Shown one piece after another: positions 1 through 12,310 of a stretch of 64,000 bases of DNA (positions within the stretch are counted from its first letter, which is position 1; each line of letters begins with the position of its first letter). Made by a program: the position numbers and the translations under genes. Origin of the DNA: Nelumbo lutea (taxonomy: Eukaryota; Streptophyta; Magnoliopsida; Proteales; Nelumbonaceae); contig JAKGHH010000001.1 in assembly GCA_022828595.1 (NCBI GenBank), positions 137,907,017 to 137,971,016 of the forward strand, in the 5' to 3' direction. The notes under the pieces are model-generated. The model worked only from the letters and a program-made list of their open reading frames with translations, had not been told where the DNA came from and did no database searches.

Positions 1-130
1 TTTAATGTGGGTTGATTGACCAACTTGAGCCCAACCTGAGTGCATCAAATTTCAATTCAGGCTAGGCTTGGGTTGGACAATTCAGATTTAACCTCATGCT
101 CGGGCCCAACTTGCCCAACTTGCACCTCTA
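1..130. repeat. Right end of a hAT-like MITE, left end outside the window
   Basis: Rich in GGGCCC/CCCAAC-type words and ending in TTGCACCTCTA, the complement of the TAGAGGTGCAA terminus typical of short hAT-like elements. Similar termini occur at 35360, 41568 and 50865. The left end is cut off, so the target duplication cannot be tested. Confidence 0.5.
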
Positions 131-635
131 ATTGAGGGTTTATGCACATATATGGGGAGAGTAAGGTCTCGTCGTCTTATCTTATGCCCCTTTGTTGGGT
201 TAAAATTGGTTGGTAAAGATCCATTGATAAGGTCTTGATATGAAAATGTGGTTATACACTCCATGGTCCAATTTATTCAATTTTGATGGATGCCCATGAT
301 CTGTTTATCCAATTCACTCCATGGTCGATTTCTCTAATGATTATTACTCCAGCCTACCACATTCTTTTTTTCCATATCTTTTTTTTTCTTTTTTTCTTTT
401 TGCAAAATAAGTATCATAACTTTTCCTTCCCTTTTGAAAGCAACCATGTATTTGGAATGAGTGCAATTTTGAATGGGGGATATCTATTTATTAAGATATG
501 ATTTTATTCTATTGACCAATATTTTTAACAATATCTTGTACGCCAATTTACATATACTAGAATTAAAGCTATAAAATTAAGTTGCATTTATATCTCTTGT
601 TTACGTGGATGAAAGAATGATTTGAAAGTCTCAAT
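131..635. other. Intergenic AT-rich DNA
   Basis: No gene, RNA or repeat recognised. Contains a T-rich run near 365-400. The last bases border the 9-bp target duplication of the Mutator-like element. Confidence 0.5.
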
Positions 636-644
636 GATTTGTAG

Positions 645-1005
645 GAGTTAAAATCTATGCCCCACCGCCCGTCGCTCCACACAACGAGCGGTTGCCACAT
701 GTCCAGTCGCACGTGGCCAGCATTCCCGCATGTGGGGCCAATGGGACAGCTGTTAGCTCGTCCTGTTAACCCCAAAATGAGCCCAAAAAACCCATTTCAA
801 CATTCTCGCCCCCTCAACCTCAAATCATGCTTGAATCGAGTCCCTGACCCTATTCTACTCCCCTCCACCCGAGCTTGGATCCAACTACCTCTCTGGCACC
901 AACGATCACTCCGGCTAGTTCATCGTCACCAAGTACTCTCAAACTCTCATATTTTGTTTTGTTTTTTTTTTTTTTTTCATTTCAAATCAAAGAAACCCTT
1001 GTTTT
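645..1005 (+). repeat. Left terminal inverted repeat of the MULE
   Basis: Matches the reverse complement of 10560-10876 with scattered differences and small indels. The arm is GC-richer than its surroundings at its outer end and becomes T-rich at its inner end. An inner motif (TTTCATTTCAAATAAGAGAAACCA-like) is repeated near 1018 and 1204, extending partial similarity to about 1250. Confidence 0.8.
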
Positions 1006-2589
1006 GATGTTTTGTTTTTTCATTTCAAATAAGAGAAACCACTAGCCATCTACAACGATCATCGGCAACAGTGCTTTTTTTCCCCTCTTCCAACCCCCTC
1101 TCTAGCACCGGCGATTGCTCTGGCCATTTCACCATCACCAAGTACTCTCCAACTCTCATATCATCTCTCTTTTCACACATTTTTTTTTCTGATATTTTGT
1201 TTTTTCATTTCAAATAAGAGAAACCACCAATCATCTATGACCATTGGCAACACTACATTTTTTTGCACCGACGACCGCTCTGGCCACTTCACCATCACTA
1301 GGTACTCTCCAATATTGTTCATTTCAAAGCTGTGTTGTTGAAAGGATCCTGACAAACGAAGTAACAGAAAACAAACCATGTTCACTCTGGCCATTTCATC
1401 ATTTTGAACACAACTATCCCACTGAGATATGAACTTTATGCATGCTCGTCTTTTCTCTTTTCTATTCTCTTTGATGAGGTTCATACCAAAATAGATTTTT
1501 TAGAATCTCAACACTTTCACATGTACAAATATCTTGTAGATGCAATCATATATTTAGAAAACTGACAAACTAGTATAACCATATGGATTTTATCAATTCT
1601 ATGTCAATAAATAGATCTTGCTACCACTTAGCATTTTCACTGACACCATAAGATCCATAGCATATTGAGGGATAGTTGCTTAGTGTTATGATAAAACCTC
1701 TACGTTGACACATTTAAGTCTCAGAGTGACCAATTCATGATAAAATTTCAGAGTTTGATCCATATCCACTCTATGCCACGGAAGACCCTAAATAGCCTAG
1801 ACAAAACATGATCAAATACCTAAATAAAATACATATAAAATTATAAATAAACTACATAATATAGAAAGGCACATTTAGATGCCCATTCCCTTTTAAATTT
1901 CCTGTAGTATCAGGTATGAAATTCACTAAACTATAATTATTTCCCCTTTATAAGTTCTTGAGACTCAGTTAAAAAAAACATTAAGAGTAAATTTTTTGAG
2001 AAATACGCATGTTTTTTCACTATTGAACATATATTTGAAACATCTAGTTATTAGACAATGGCAGATAAAACAATAAATAGTAATATCACAAACCTTCTGC
2101 CATAAGTTACTGCTTGACACAATGTTACATTAGATTTTGGAGCAATTCCAATAATTTCATTACTGAAATACATTAAAAGGAGATCCCCCCCAAGGCAAAA
2201 CCTTGATGGGGTACAATCACTACACTCCCCATATTACAAATGGCAAAAGTTATTGGAAGTCTAGCCCCCAATTGAGAGGCCAGAATCCCTTTAGTTGTTG
2301 ACACCCAAGATATTAGTTTTCCAACTGTTATCGAAATTAGTTCCTCTTGAGCTCTAGAAATATTGTGAAAAATCCTCATGAGACTAATTTGAAATGAACA
2401 TATTAGAGAGTACCTTATCTGGAATTATCCGAATGAGATTATGTTATCTGTTACTTTATTTGTTATCGTCAAAATTATCAAAACTATGTTGTTGTTGAAT
2501 TTGAATTGAATTATAGAAATATAATAAAGTATAAAATGGATGGAATAAAGTAAATAATTAATTTTCATCTATCAATACAAGAATGAGTT
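1006..2589. other. MULE interior without recognisable gene
   Basis: Contains the two extra copies of the sub-terminal motif near 1018 and 1204. The rest is AT-rich. A 68-codon minus-strand open stretch at 2173-2379 has no family resemblance I can name. Confidence 0.4.
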
Positions 2590-3108
2590 CTCAATTCGTA
2601 TATGGAATTAGGTTTCATAATAGCCTAAAGTATAATGCAAAATGCTACAAGTGTTGAAAACAATGTATACTTCGTGTGCCAGAGACATCTGCTAACCCTC
2701 AAAGTTATTTTACACTTGCCCTGGCAAGCCTGTAAGTAATATTATATTTTCATTGTGTGTTTGTGATGACAAATTTGATATATTAAAAGTATTGACTTGT
2801 GTTTGCATGTATGTAGGCAAATGACACTGAGGAGGAAATTTATTCCAATATCAAGTACTTCAATTTGAAACTTTGCAACTTTTTTGAATGGGCAATTCCT
2901 ATAATTAATTCAAATGAAGCCACATCAATCAAGAACAATGTAGTGAATCTAGAAAGCCATATTAAAAAGCTAGAGAAGTTAGTTGTTGAATGATTAGATG
3001 CTCTGGAGGTTTCACAATAGCTATTTACCGAAGGACTGAAGATTATACAGATTTTGTTTGTTAGTTTTGTAGTTGTGTTTATAGTATTCTTGTACATGTA
3101 CAAGAATT
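2590..3108 (+). pseudogene. GRF-type zinc-finger / membrane-segment protein, broken
   Basis: Two blocks read like the small plant proteins that have an N-terminal GRF zinc finger, a short coiled coil and one C-terminal membrane helix. The first block (about 2625-2731) has a C-x2-C start and the words VPETSANPQSYF and TCPG, the 'treated with N/PG..FY.CP' part of a GRF finger. A GTAAGT donor at 2731 and a TATGTAG acceptor near 2816 would join it to the second block. That block has CNFFEW (the CxFFxW core), a coiled-coil-like NLESHIKKLEKLVVE, and a hydrophobic segment (3040-3100) ending in YMYKN before a stop. In-frame stops near 2990 and 3018 and a frame change in the first block make it non-functional. 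It lies inside the MULE, divergent from the transposase, so I infer it was cargo or a second element gene. Confidence 0.6.
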
Positions 3109-5364
3109 AGTATATAGGTGAAAGAACCAATTACTATTTATTAGGTACAAGAACTAATTGCTCCTAAGTATAATGATAACTATTATATTTATGGATGTTG
3201 AAGTATTTACCCATGTGCTAGCAACACTAAAATCTTTGTCTTTGATTTTCTAGGTCAGGTTGATGATCAATCATTTCGATACCTTCATCATAACTTCTAT
3301 ATTAGTTTTATTTTTAGAACACACAATTCATATGATAATGGCCACCCTAAACCTCACATCATCATGGGATTTCTTTATAGACGTTTGGGTTTTCTTGGCC
3401 ATTAGAGAAATTCGATGGGCTATATTACTTTTTGATCATAACCATTAGAGACAATAGAGACACCTCAATATTCATTTACATGGGCCTTAATTTTTCATAG
3501 AATACCAATTAAAGTGCAATGCTATTAATGGTGAATTAGTTTGCATCTAATTGGTTCATTGTGGCATATATTTGAATGCAAAAAAAATAGACTATTTAGG
3601 TATCGAATGAACTGAAGATTAGTCTATGAATACTGGCAAAATCCTTTCATCAACCGAAGTTTGTTAAAAAAAATTGAACAATTGTCTTTCATAATTATTA
3701 AGGATACATCTAGTATGGTTTGACCTATAAAGGTGATTGAATCACGAATCACCTTTAAAGCATACAACTATAAAAACCCCTAGTCAATTCTACAAATAAC
3801 ATGTAAAACCTCAATTAGTCCCCTCACATTATAAAGCTGAAACAAGCACTTATAGTATCTTATTAAAAGAAAATCAACCATTTGAGGAAACTGTGGTTGA
3901 ATCCCAATAGCTTTTTGCAACCATCTATTCCCCATGAGTACCTTGTTAATGGTATGAAGGAGTTGCATTTCAACAGCTTTTGACATAACATTCAATGGAT
4001 TATGCATCTATTCCCCATCTCATCTAGTACTTCTTCAACCTTTCAGAAAACGATTGTGCACCTATGACCAACATATCAACCTAGGTTTACACATCCCATG
4101 ACATGGAGATCAAATGAAGCAATAGCATGATAAAGCACTCATATTCAATATTTTCCAATGGAAAGTGTTTGAAAGTTTAGCTTTGTGTGTCTGTACCAAA
4201 GCATACAACATAAAACAAAATAATAATAAATTTTACAAAATAGTAGTACTATTAAACCACTACACTATTTCCCCTTTCTCCTTCTATCATTTTTCCTAAG
4301 CTGGATAGAGTTCATAACCATAGCCAAAACCTATAAACCAAACAACTTTTTAAGTGAATTTTTCATAGCCATGGCATAATAAAAAAGTTGAATGCAGTTC
4401 AATGAATTAAATAATATCCCCTCCATGCGGTGTTTGGCTCCACAAAAAAATAAGTAAGAATAAGAATGAGAAAATTAGTAAGAAATTTTAGGATGTGAAA
4501 TTAATTGATCACCTGACTGATAAAATACTTTACATGCTAGCCTAAGACATCCCCCCCTTCTAATTGTTGGTCTTGATAGAGTGATCCAATCCAAGATGAT
4601 TCCTTCATTTACACATGATAGTGTTTTTATAATTATGCAAAAAATAAAACAAAAAATAAAACACATTTTTAGAAATAGACACTTGCACATATATATTTTC
4701 ACCTGACTCATATGAGATTCACTAGAGATGGTTTGACTTAACCTACTTCTACCTATAGATACAATGCCCAATTATGAATTGAAATGGTTCTATAGAGTAT
4801 TAAAAAAATCCATATACACCACTTGTATGGGAAAATCATTTACAAAAGAGCTATAATGGTTATACATGAACCAATGTGGTGCTTGTGGCAAAAAATTATA
4901 TGTAATGAATATGTTATTTGTTGTCTAATAAAATTGATATTTGCTTAAAACTTTAAGTTAATTTCAAACAACTACATGCAAAAGTGAGGGCATGGTGTGA
5001 TGTTGTTGCTAATTCAACTATAGTGTAGCTCATAATGTCATAATAAATTACTTGAAATTATTGTAAATTCGCAACGGAGGAAAAAATAACTTACATGAAG
5101 AAGGTAAAGAATGGTTCTTTGTGGGTCACTTCCATTTGTAGTATTTTGAATATTTCCCCTAGAACCTTGACCCTGAATTATAAGGATTTTGTTAAAGTTT
5201 CAAGTGCAAAAATATATACCAAGATTAACTACTTATCACCTATTAAACCTTAATACCTATGTGTATATGACAGAGTGGCTGAACCCTTGTGTTTCCATAT
5301 TTATCAATTTTCTATCTTTACATGTATAAATCATAAAAGAATCAATTGGTAAATGTTTGAACAA
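3109..5364. other. MULE interior without recognisable gene
   Basis: AT-rich sequence between the GRF remnant and the 3' end of the transposase. Open stretches at 3260-3448, 3780-4007 and 4475-4771 are short and resemble no family I know. Confidence 0.4.
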
Positions 5365-7640
5365 TTAAAACTGAAATAAAATAAAAAATACATGTGAAGA
5401 GCATTTGTCATCAGATTGGTCTTTCTTTGGTCTTTTCCGCTTGGCTAATGCTTTCTCTATGGAATTTTTTGACATTTTTGAAGAGTGTACAAAGAAAACC
5501 TTGTGCTTAAATCCCTTTGCTGATTTCGGAAACCCAATTCCCCTAGAACTACCCTTAGCACTGGTGTTATCACCAACAACCGTTGCATTGGTGTTATCAC
5601 CAACATTCATTACATTGATATTATCTCCAATATCCATTTCTAATTGTGTGCCATCAAGACCAGTGCAAGGAGGCCCAATTTTTTCATTTTCAAGTTGCAT
5701 ATCATGAGATGCTATAGATGATCACTCAATGATTGTTAACTTCCTTAAACACCCTGTCACATCTTCCAACAACTTCTCTCTTACTTGCATAACAATGTTG
5801 TTAGCATCATCAGTAGGTGCAGCCTTAAAGCCATGAGATGCTACACCCTTGCATTTTTTTTGCACAAATTGTCCATTGATTCAATACATAAGATGATGGT
5901 AAGGGCTCTCGCCTATAATTAAGTATATTCAATACATGTCTGCATAAGATCCCAACAAATTCAAAGTTCTTGCATATACCTGAATTGTTTTATTTTAATA
6001 CAACTAATTGTTTTATTTCTTGAATCAAATGTCACAATGAACCGGTGATTCACCCCATACACCTGAATCAAATGTCACACTACACGATCTTTTTCAATGG
6101 TGCAAGTCAATTATTGCATTACTTAGTTATGAAATATGGAAAAGATTGGTGGTGTATACACACGAGAAGCAAAAATCCATTATTCCCACATATGTTGTCA
6201 TGATTGGGGTGCTTTGTGTTGTTGCAAATTTGGCTTTTAAATATTCATACCGCCCATCAACAACTAATCTCTCAAAGTATCAAAGAAACATTGACAAATT
6301 ATACCTAATATTGAGATATTTCTTGAGGGAAGCATTCAAACTCTCAGCTCTTTGTGTTGTGCTCATCCCGATTGGTTGTCGTCCAAAAGCTAATGCTCAT
6401 TTGTGCCTTTTACTATATAATCTTTGCAGCCACTCATTCTTCTGAAGTCCATACTTATTGATCATGACCACTCACGCATCTTTAAAATCATCAATATATT
6501 TACAATCATACACATAATTACTAAAATCTTTGGAAAATGATTTAAATTTCTCAAACACACCGCTAAAGTGTTTTGCAACATTTTGGAACGTATGCCATAC
6601 ACATAACCGATGATGTGATTCTGATAGCACTAAACCAATTGCTTTTGTCATAGCTGCATCATCATCGGTTATAATTGTTTTAGGCTTTTTCCTCCCATGG
6701 TTTTGATGAATGCATTAAACAACTACTCAAAAGTATATGCAATTTCATTGTACAACAATGCAACACAAAAATTATTGTTTGCCTATAATTATTCACCCCA
6801 TCAAATACTGCAAATGATCTATTCTCTTTGGTTGTTCTATATGTTGTGTCAAAACATATCACAACACCAAAATAAGCATAGTCTACAATCATTTGAGCAT
6901 TAGCCTAAAACATATTTGTAACTAATTTAGCTTGGTCAAGTTGAATTGCATAAACAAACGATGGATCTTGTGGTTGCATATCTTCAAAATATTTTAGAAC
7001 ACCACCTGCCTCCCCCTTCTCCATATTTCTAGTCCGGTATGTATGCAAGTAATTCATCAAATCCACTGAAGTAAACCCAATAGTTTCATGCCCACTGGCC
7101 TCGTTTACCATCAACTCCATTATTGCTTTTAGAGCAATTACTACATCATCTTCCATTATAGTTTGATTACCTTGTGCCTCATTGATTTTTCTCTATGACC
7201 TCAATGATGCGACTTAAAAGGGGTTGTGACCATATGATTATGCATCTCATCAAAACCAATGACACGATAACCATCTTTCACACGACTTATCTTCATAGTT
7301 GCCATACAACCACATCTTGTCATTGGTCTACTGATCTTTACATTGACCCTACATTTATCTGCACTATATTTGCCTTCTCTAGAGCAACAAAACTTGCAAT
7401 ATCTTACTTGGTTAGTCCATTTGTCAACAACTCTATTTTTTTTAGTACTAAACCCCACCTTCCCGACATATCTCTTATATAACTTACATGCTTCTTCTAT
7501 TGTTTCAAATATAATGCCAACCTTTGGAGTACATTCTTTAGGAATAGCACTTAACTTTTCTTTCAACGTATTTTCAATACTTGCATCAATGTCTTTAGTT
7601 TCCTCACATGTAGGCAAATCATTAGTGGGTTTATGAAGTT
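5365..7640 (-). pseudogene. FAR1/MULE-type transposase, degenerate
   Basis: Reading right to left, 7617-7201 encodes a FAR1 DNA-binding domain: FETIEEACKLYKRYVGKVGFS, conserved Cys in YCKFCCSREG and CGC, and a final MHNH. 7156-6905 has the linker words LKYFEDMQPQDPSFVYAIQLD and NMF. 6892-6470 carries the MULE transposase core, with the first acidic site in CFDTTYRT, the second in IITDDDAAM, and CVWHTFQNVAKHF. About 6445-6240 has ALAFGRQPIGMSTTQRAESLN. About 6090-5935 resembles the SWIM region, and 5700-5365 is a basic tail (EKALAKRKRPKK). Disabling changes include a frameshift near 6750, Trp-to-stop changes near 6716 and 6470, stops near 7190, and many lesions in the SWIM part. FHY3/FAR1 transcription factors share these domains, but position inside long inverted repeats argues for a transposase. 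Confidence 0.8.
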
Positions 7641-7649
7641 CTTAACTTA

Positions 7650-9535
7650 TGTTAGGCAAAGCTTCTACCTGTTAGACAGTTTTGTATGCCCTTAGCTTCA
7701 ATCTGATTTGATGTACTTTTGTTATTTAGTGGAAATAAATAAAGTGCATTTTTTATTCATGTTGTTTGGTTTAATTCTGTGTGAAACCCTAAAACTGGAC
7801 ATTTATAGAGACTCATGTTAGTTTTAAATGTTCACAACCGTTGGATAAGTCTGGGGAGATTTATCCTGCCAAGGTTGATACTGGTGTGCCACCAAGTGTT
7901 GGGATGGCCTGTCTCAGCCATCAGGGTAAGACCCGAGGCACATGCAGTATGGGATTACTTGAATCCTTGAACCGGACCAGATTTCCAGTATTGCCCTGGA
8001 CCTTGGAGATAGATGGGCAAAACTGGAAAGTTACACCTGACCCCTAGACTCGATTATGACATTTCACTAGGTGTTGGATCAGGCTGCCTTTGATATGCCA
8101 ATCAGTGAGATCCTTAGCGGGGATCAAAACCTGGGTATGTTGGGGCAGTTTGAGAATTCATCTGAGTGGGTGATCATAGTGACAGAATCAGCCACTTTGT
8201 CGGACAAAGGGTAATGATCGGGAATGCACTCTCTCTGATGGAAACCAAACTGCCGGCAGTTGATTTCAATCGTTGGAATTTTGTTTTGCAAAATTAATAT
8301 ATTTATATATATATATATGTTCGGTTTCGAATTGTTTGCAAATGGTTTTAATTCCCGGGATCCATGTGAGAGGAGAGTGCGGCACTGTACCTTGCAGCCG
8401 AGGGAGAGGTCCTCTCTTGTCGGGCAATGCTTGATCATTAAGAGCTGAGAGGTTAAGTGTAAGACCATTGGGGATAATACCTGATGGGCTAATCTTGCAC
8501 TTGCCCACAGTCCCTGGGTTTTTATAAGATGGCTTGGCCCAGGGACCACTTAATGTAAGTGTTGGGCCCATAGGGTCCATATGATGGACTCAAGGGGTTC
8601 ATTGAGTTTTTCAGTGAATTCGGCTGGGCCTTGTATTAAAGGCTGGGCCGAACCCATGTGGCTGGTGTGTAGATCAATGCTTGGGTCCCACGCCATACAA
8701 AGAAGCCCAACTGGGCAGCAGATTGGAAAGTAATTAGACACTGAACACTTAATGGGCCAAAAGCCCATTTCGAGGTGGGCTGATATGATCACCCATCCAT
8801 GGGGCGAATTTGAGATTAAAGTTAGTAAAAGGATTGGGCCTTTAGCCTTATCCACTCTTAGATACCAAATTCAAATTAAATTTGAATCTGGTAACCTCCT
8901 GATAAGATCAGGAGTAAGCTAACTCTATCTGCAAAAGGATTAAGATTATCCCCTATCCAAATACTGATTTGGATTGGGATAACTCCTAAAAAGGAGGTTT
9001 CTTAATCAAGAAGAAAGGAGGAAATTTTGAACCACCTTGAAGAGGTATAGGATACCTCCTTCGAATTTAGATCTGATCTGATTCATACTCTCCAGAAAAA
9101 AAAAAAAAAAATAGTTCAGCCCTTTTTGTTTTGAAAATCTCCTCCTGCCGCCGCCATCTGCCATTGCAAGATTAGATCTTTGCAGAGAAGAAAGTCAAGA
9201 AATCTGTTCTTGACATCAGTCTTGCAAGAAAGACTGAAAAGGATTCAGTGTTTAGTACTTCCAGAGGATTCTTGTGAAGGATCCAGTGTGTAGGATGCAC
9301 CCTGCTGGTTCTGTTCCATTCACAGCTGTGTCATCTTCAGCAGGAACGGATCTTGGAGCATTCTTTGGGCGTGAACACCAACTTTGGGAGATACTGCTTC
9401 TCCGGATCAGGTATATTCCTCCCATTTATCTTTTGGTACAGATCTGGTTTGATTATGGTTCAAGTAGGATCTTTGAATACTGTATTCTAAATTTAGGGAA
9501 TATGATTCCCAGTTGAGAGAAGGTAGGAAATTTTT
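7650..9535. mobile_element. Unclassified insertion inside the MULE, possibly a solo LTR
   Basis: This stretch separates the transposase from a possible upstream exon at 9545-9690 and has a different base composition. It contains GGGCCC/GGGCCT-type words, an (AT)n run near 8299-8320, a poly-A run at 9097-9111, and a CCGCCGCC word near 9150. No reading frame resembles a known protein. The length, the lack of coding content and the leader-like right part would suit a solo LTR. I found no convincing TG...CA ends with a 5-bp duplication, so the class stays open. Confidence 0.35.
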
Positions 9536-9544
9536 GAATTTCGC

Positions 9545-9690
9545 CCACCCATTCCGCAACCTTCTTGGCGTCCATTAGATGGATCCTACCCTTCTTTCAC
9601 TACCTCATCAAAAGCATTGGCAATGTTGGTACCCTCCATTTTACCCATGCTAGATGAAGGTTTGGATGGTTCACCCTCATCTCCATCAAG
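9545..9690 (-). pseudogene. Possible displaced 5' exon of the MULE transposase
   Basis: On the minus strand this stretch reads an acidic/Ser-rich segment (GDEGEPSKPSSSMGKMEGTN then IANAFDEVVKEG) followed by a stop. FAR1-like proteins often begin with such an acidic region before the FAR1 domain, and the reading stops close to the insertion border. The link to the downstream transposase is inference. Confidence 0.25.
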
Positions 9691-10559
9691 TTAAAACACC
9701 AACCTTTACACAGAGTTTAGTGTGCCCTCCATTTCCTGTCGCACATGCCAAAATAAATTATTCTTACGTGGAACTAAGAAATTAACCCAATATGGAATTA
9801 AATAATACAACAAAAAAAAACATAATATGCAATTCAGGTAGCACATAAATCAACAAAAAATATGTGCATTGTTTTTTCAAAAGCAAAAGAAAGCATTTTT
9901 ATTCATGCATAATTGTATAGGAAAAAGGTGGAAAAACATCTCTTCTTGCTGTAGACTCAAACATGGATTGTTTCCTAATGAGCAATGTAACATCAAAGCA
10001 CTATTGGTCATATTCTATAAATATAGCCAACATGTCAAATAACAAAAGATATGGTCCCTATAGAAGCATTCAAATACTCATTTGCATACAAGTGGTTTAT
10101 GAAATAATTTGCAGTATAGAAATCTATATGAAATATGGTACTACACTATTGGGTTGAAGAAGTGAAAATGCTCTATATATACGAGACCATCAAACTCATA
10201 AAATCAGACAACCTCCTCAAGATCTACTAGATCCATCGCTTCCTCTCAGTCCTTGCACCATTGTCTCACTCTTCCTCTCCATCTCAGTCCTTGCACTAAT
10301 CTAACATAGAACTTGAGAAAGATCTTTAACTATAAAATAAAAAACCAACTTCAAAATCAAAAGGCAACTTCAGGTACAGTCAAGTTCCGTTCTATGTTCG
10401 ACAACATATACCCAGTGTAACAATTTGGGGACAATGCAAATAGGAAAAAAATGAATAGATGGAAGAGGGGAGCAAAGAACCACCTATTTACTGTTGCCGA
10501 TGGTTGTTGTATATGGTCGGTGGTTTCTTTGATTTGAAATGAAAAACAAAACATCAGAA
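9691..10559. other. MULE interior, no gene
   Basis: AT-rich. Holds a short direct repeat of CTCAGTCCTTGCAC (near 10237 and 10284) and T/A-rich sub-terminal sequence. Partial inverted similarity to 1006-1250 begins near 10490. Confidence 0.4.
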
Positions 10560-10876
10560 TAGGGTTTCTTTGATTTGAAATGAAAAAACAAAAACAAAAT
10601 ATGAGAGTTAGAGAGTACTTGGTGATGGTGAACTAGCCGAAGCGATCGCCGGTGCCGGAGAGGGAGTTGGATTTGAGCTTGGGTGGAGGGGAGTAGAATG
10701 AGGGTCAGGGGACTCAGTTCAGGCACGCATTAAGGTTGAGGGGGCAAGAATGTTGAAATGAGTTTTTTAGGCTCGTTTTGGGGCTACCGTCCCATTAGCC
10801 CCATACGCGGGAATGCTGACCGCGTGCGATTGGACATGTGGTGGCCGCTCATTGTGTGGGGCACAAATTTGAACTC
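10560..10876 (-). repeat. Right terminal inverted repeat of the MULE
   Basis: Reverse-complement partner of 645-1005, ending in ...TTTGAACTC at 10876. It carries a block around 10640-10700 (CGCCGGTGCCGGAGAGGGAGTT) that aligns, with CpG-type transitions, to the left arm near 890-920. The mismatches show the element is old. Confidence 0.8.
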
Positions 10877-10885
10877 TATTTGTGG

Positions 10886-11811
10886 TACTATAATGACAAA
10901 ATGTTGATTGATTTGAATGTCTCAATAATCTGTAGTTTGGAATTAAATTAAGGGCCTCTATTATTCTTGGTTGATTTTGACAAGGAATATAGTAACCAAA
11001 AATAATTCCTTTCTTCTTTTTTGGGTAAGGAAATAAATTTATTAGATTGAATTTGGGGCATTTCCTACTGGTACATTTGAAACATCTCGACACAGGAGCC
11101 ACTGGGGCCCTTTGATATGCCCCTATAAACGGTTAGATGGACCTTAAACCGACCTCCTAATCAGTTTGAGAGAAAAAAAAAAAACTTAAAAAAAAAAAAG
11201 AATGCAAGCTTTGGTACAGGCCAATACACCCCATCCGATGTATCGGATTGTATCGATATTTTGAATCTTATAGACTATTATAGTCTATCAAAACATTTTT
11301 ACTTAATTGGAATTGAAGTTTAGTCCTCATTTCTTTTAAATACAAAATCATTTGAAGCTTCGGGTTGTGTTTCAAGATGGATCTGTTCTCAACAAAATAA
11401 GTTCTAACAATACTCTTCCAACATGATCTAATAATGCACATTAGTCTCACGGTGAAATGTGTGTCATCATATCATTTGGAAGTGTTGGAACTTATGTGTG
11501 AAGCAGATCCGAACTCAATAGTTGGTATCTATTTCCCACAAAATACATTCCAACCTGATTTGACACCCCATAGTTGAATATGAGACTGAAATAATGGATT
11601 CCTTTCTCACAAAATTGGTTATATATGAAGTTTGAACATATTGCTTTTTAGATGCCACTTACATTTGGTTTGGGTTTAATTAGCAGAATTCACATCCACC
11701 TTCCATAGAAAGTATCCCAAAAACGAGTTCAAATCAGCCCCCAACAACACATTTATGTTGTGTATTGAGAACATATTCTAATGATAATACCAAAAAAGGT
11801 GATGTCATTAT
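10886..11811. other. Intergenic AT-rich DNA
   Basis: No gene recognised. 11000-11110 includes a T-rich tract and 'aaataaatttatt' words that could be the tail of an old retroposon, but no coding match supports it. Confidence 0.4.
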
Positions 11812-11819
11812 CGGGAGAC

Positions 11820-12310
11820 TAGACCTGATAATGGGCCGGCCCACCAGATGGGCTTGAACATGCTTATAGGCCCGCGGGCTTAAATTCGGGCCAAAAAACC
11901 TGACCTACAATAAATTCGAGTCGGGCTCAGGTTTTGTCAAAATAGCCCAGCCCGACCTAAAATTAGACTTAAAACGAGTTATGTGATTATGTCCATTTGA
12001 ATAAATTTTTTGATTTAAGAATGTAAAACTGTGTTTTAAAACGTAAAAGAAAGGGAAAAAAACATCTTGTAGGCCCATTGTTCATTTAAATAGGAAAAAA
12101 ACAAACTGAATTTTTAATTCTAATTTGAATAGGGAAAATTGTAATTTTTTTTATTAGGTCGGGCTTCAGGCTTTTTATCAGGGCTGGGCTCGGGCCCAAG
12201 TTATAAGACCGTTGGTCAGGCCGGGCTCAGGCTCGGGCCTAACATATTTCTATTAATGATGAGTAAAACCCGGCCTAAGCCCGGCCCGGCCCGACCCATA
12301 AACAGGTCTA
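11820..12310. mobile_element. hAT-type MITE with 8-bp target duplication
   Basis: Begins TAGACCTGATAATGGGCC and ends with the complement of TAGACCTGTTTATGGGTC, so the termini are inverted repeats of about 18 bp with extended GGGCC-rich sub-termini. The flanks are cgggagac (11812-11819) and ggggagac (12311-12318), an 8-bp duplication with one change. The 491-bp interior is AT-rich and non-coding. An 8-bp duplication with TAG-type ends points to the hAT superfamily. Confidence 0.85.

Larger units (their letters stand above)
645..10876 (-). mobile_element. Mutator-like element (MULE) with long terminal inverted repeats
   Basis: The termini are inverted copies of each other for more than 300 bp: 645 onward matches the reverse complement of sequence ending at 10876. 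Both begin GAGTT and share the GCCCCACxC, CACATGTCC and GCATTCCCGC blocks. The flanks 636-644 (gatttgtag) and 10877-10885 (tatttgtgg) agree at 7 of 9 positions, as expected for an aged 9-bp Mutator-type target duplication. Inside lie a FAR1/MULE transposase on the minus strand and a GRF-zinc-finger gene on the plus strand, both broken. An unrelated segment of about 1.9 kb interrupts the transposase 5' region. The element is therefore a once-autonomous, now dead member of the FAR1-related (Jittery-like) branch of Mutator. Confidence 0.8.

Noticed and set aside
5365..7640. Host FHY3/FAR1 transcription factor
   Set aside because: Several stops and frameshifts, and its place inside 300-bp inverted repeats with a Mutator-type duplication, fit a dead transposase better.
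7841..9516. Several 60-140-codon open frames on both strands
   Set aside because: They overlap each other, lack any family words, and sit in a non-coding insertion.
10910..10952. Direct repeat of about 40 bp flanking the MULE (619-657 and 10910-10952) as the target duplication
   Set aside because: The similarity GATTTGAAxGTCTCAATxAT is real, but it lies partly within one end and 25 bp outside the other. The 9-bp pair at 636-644 and 10877-10885 fits the borders.
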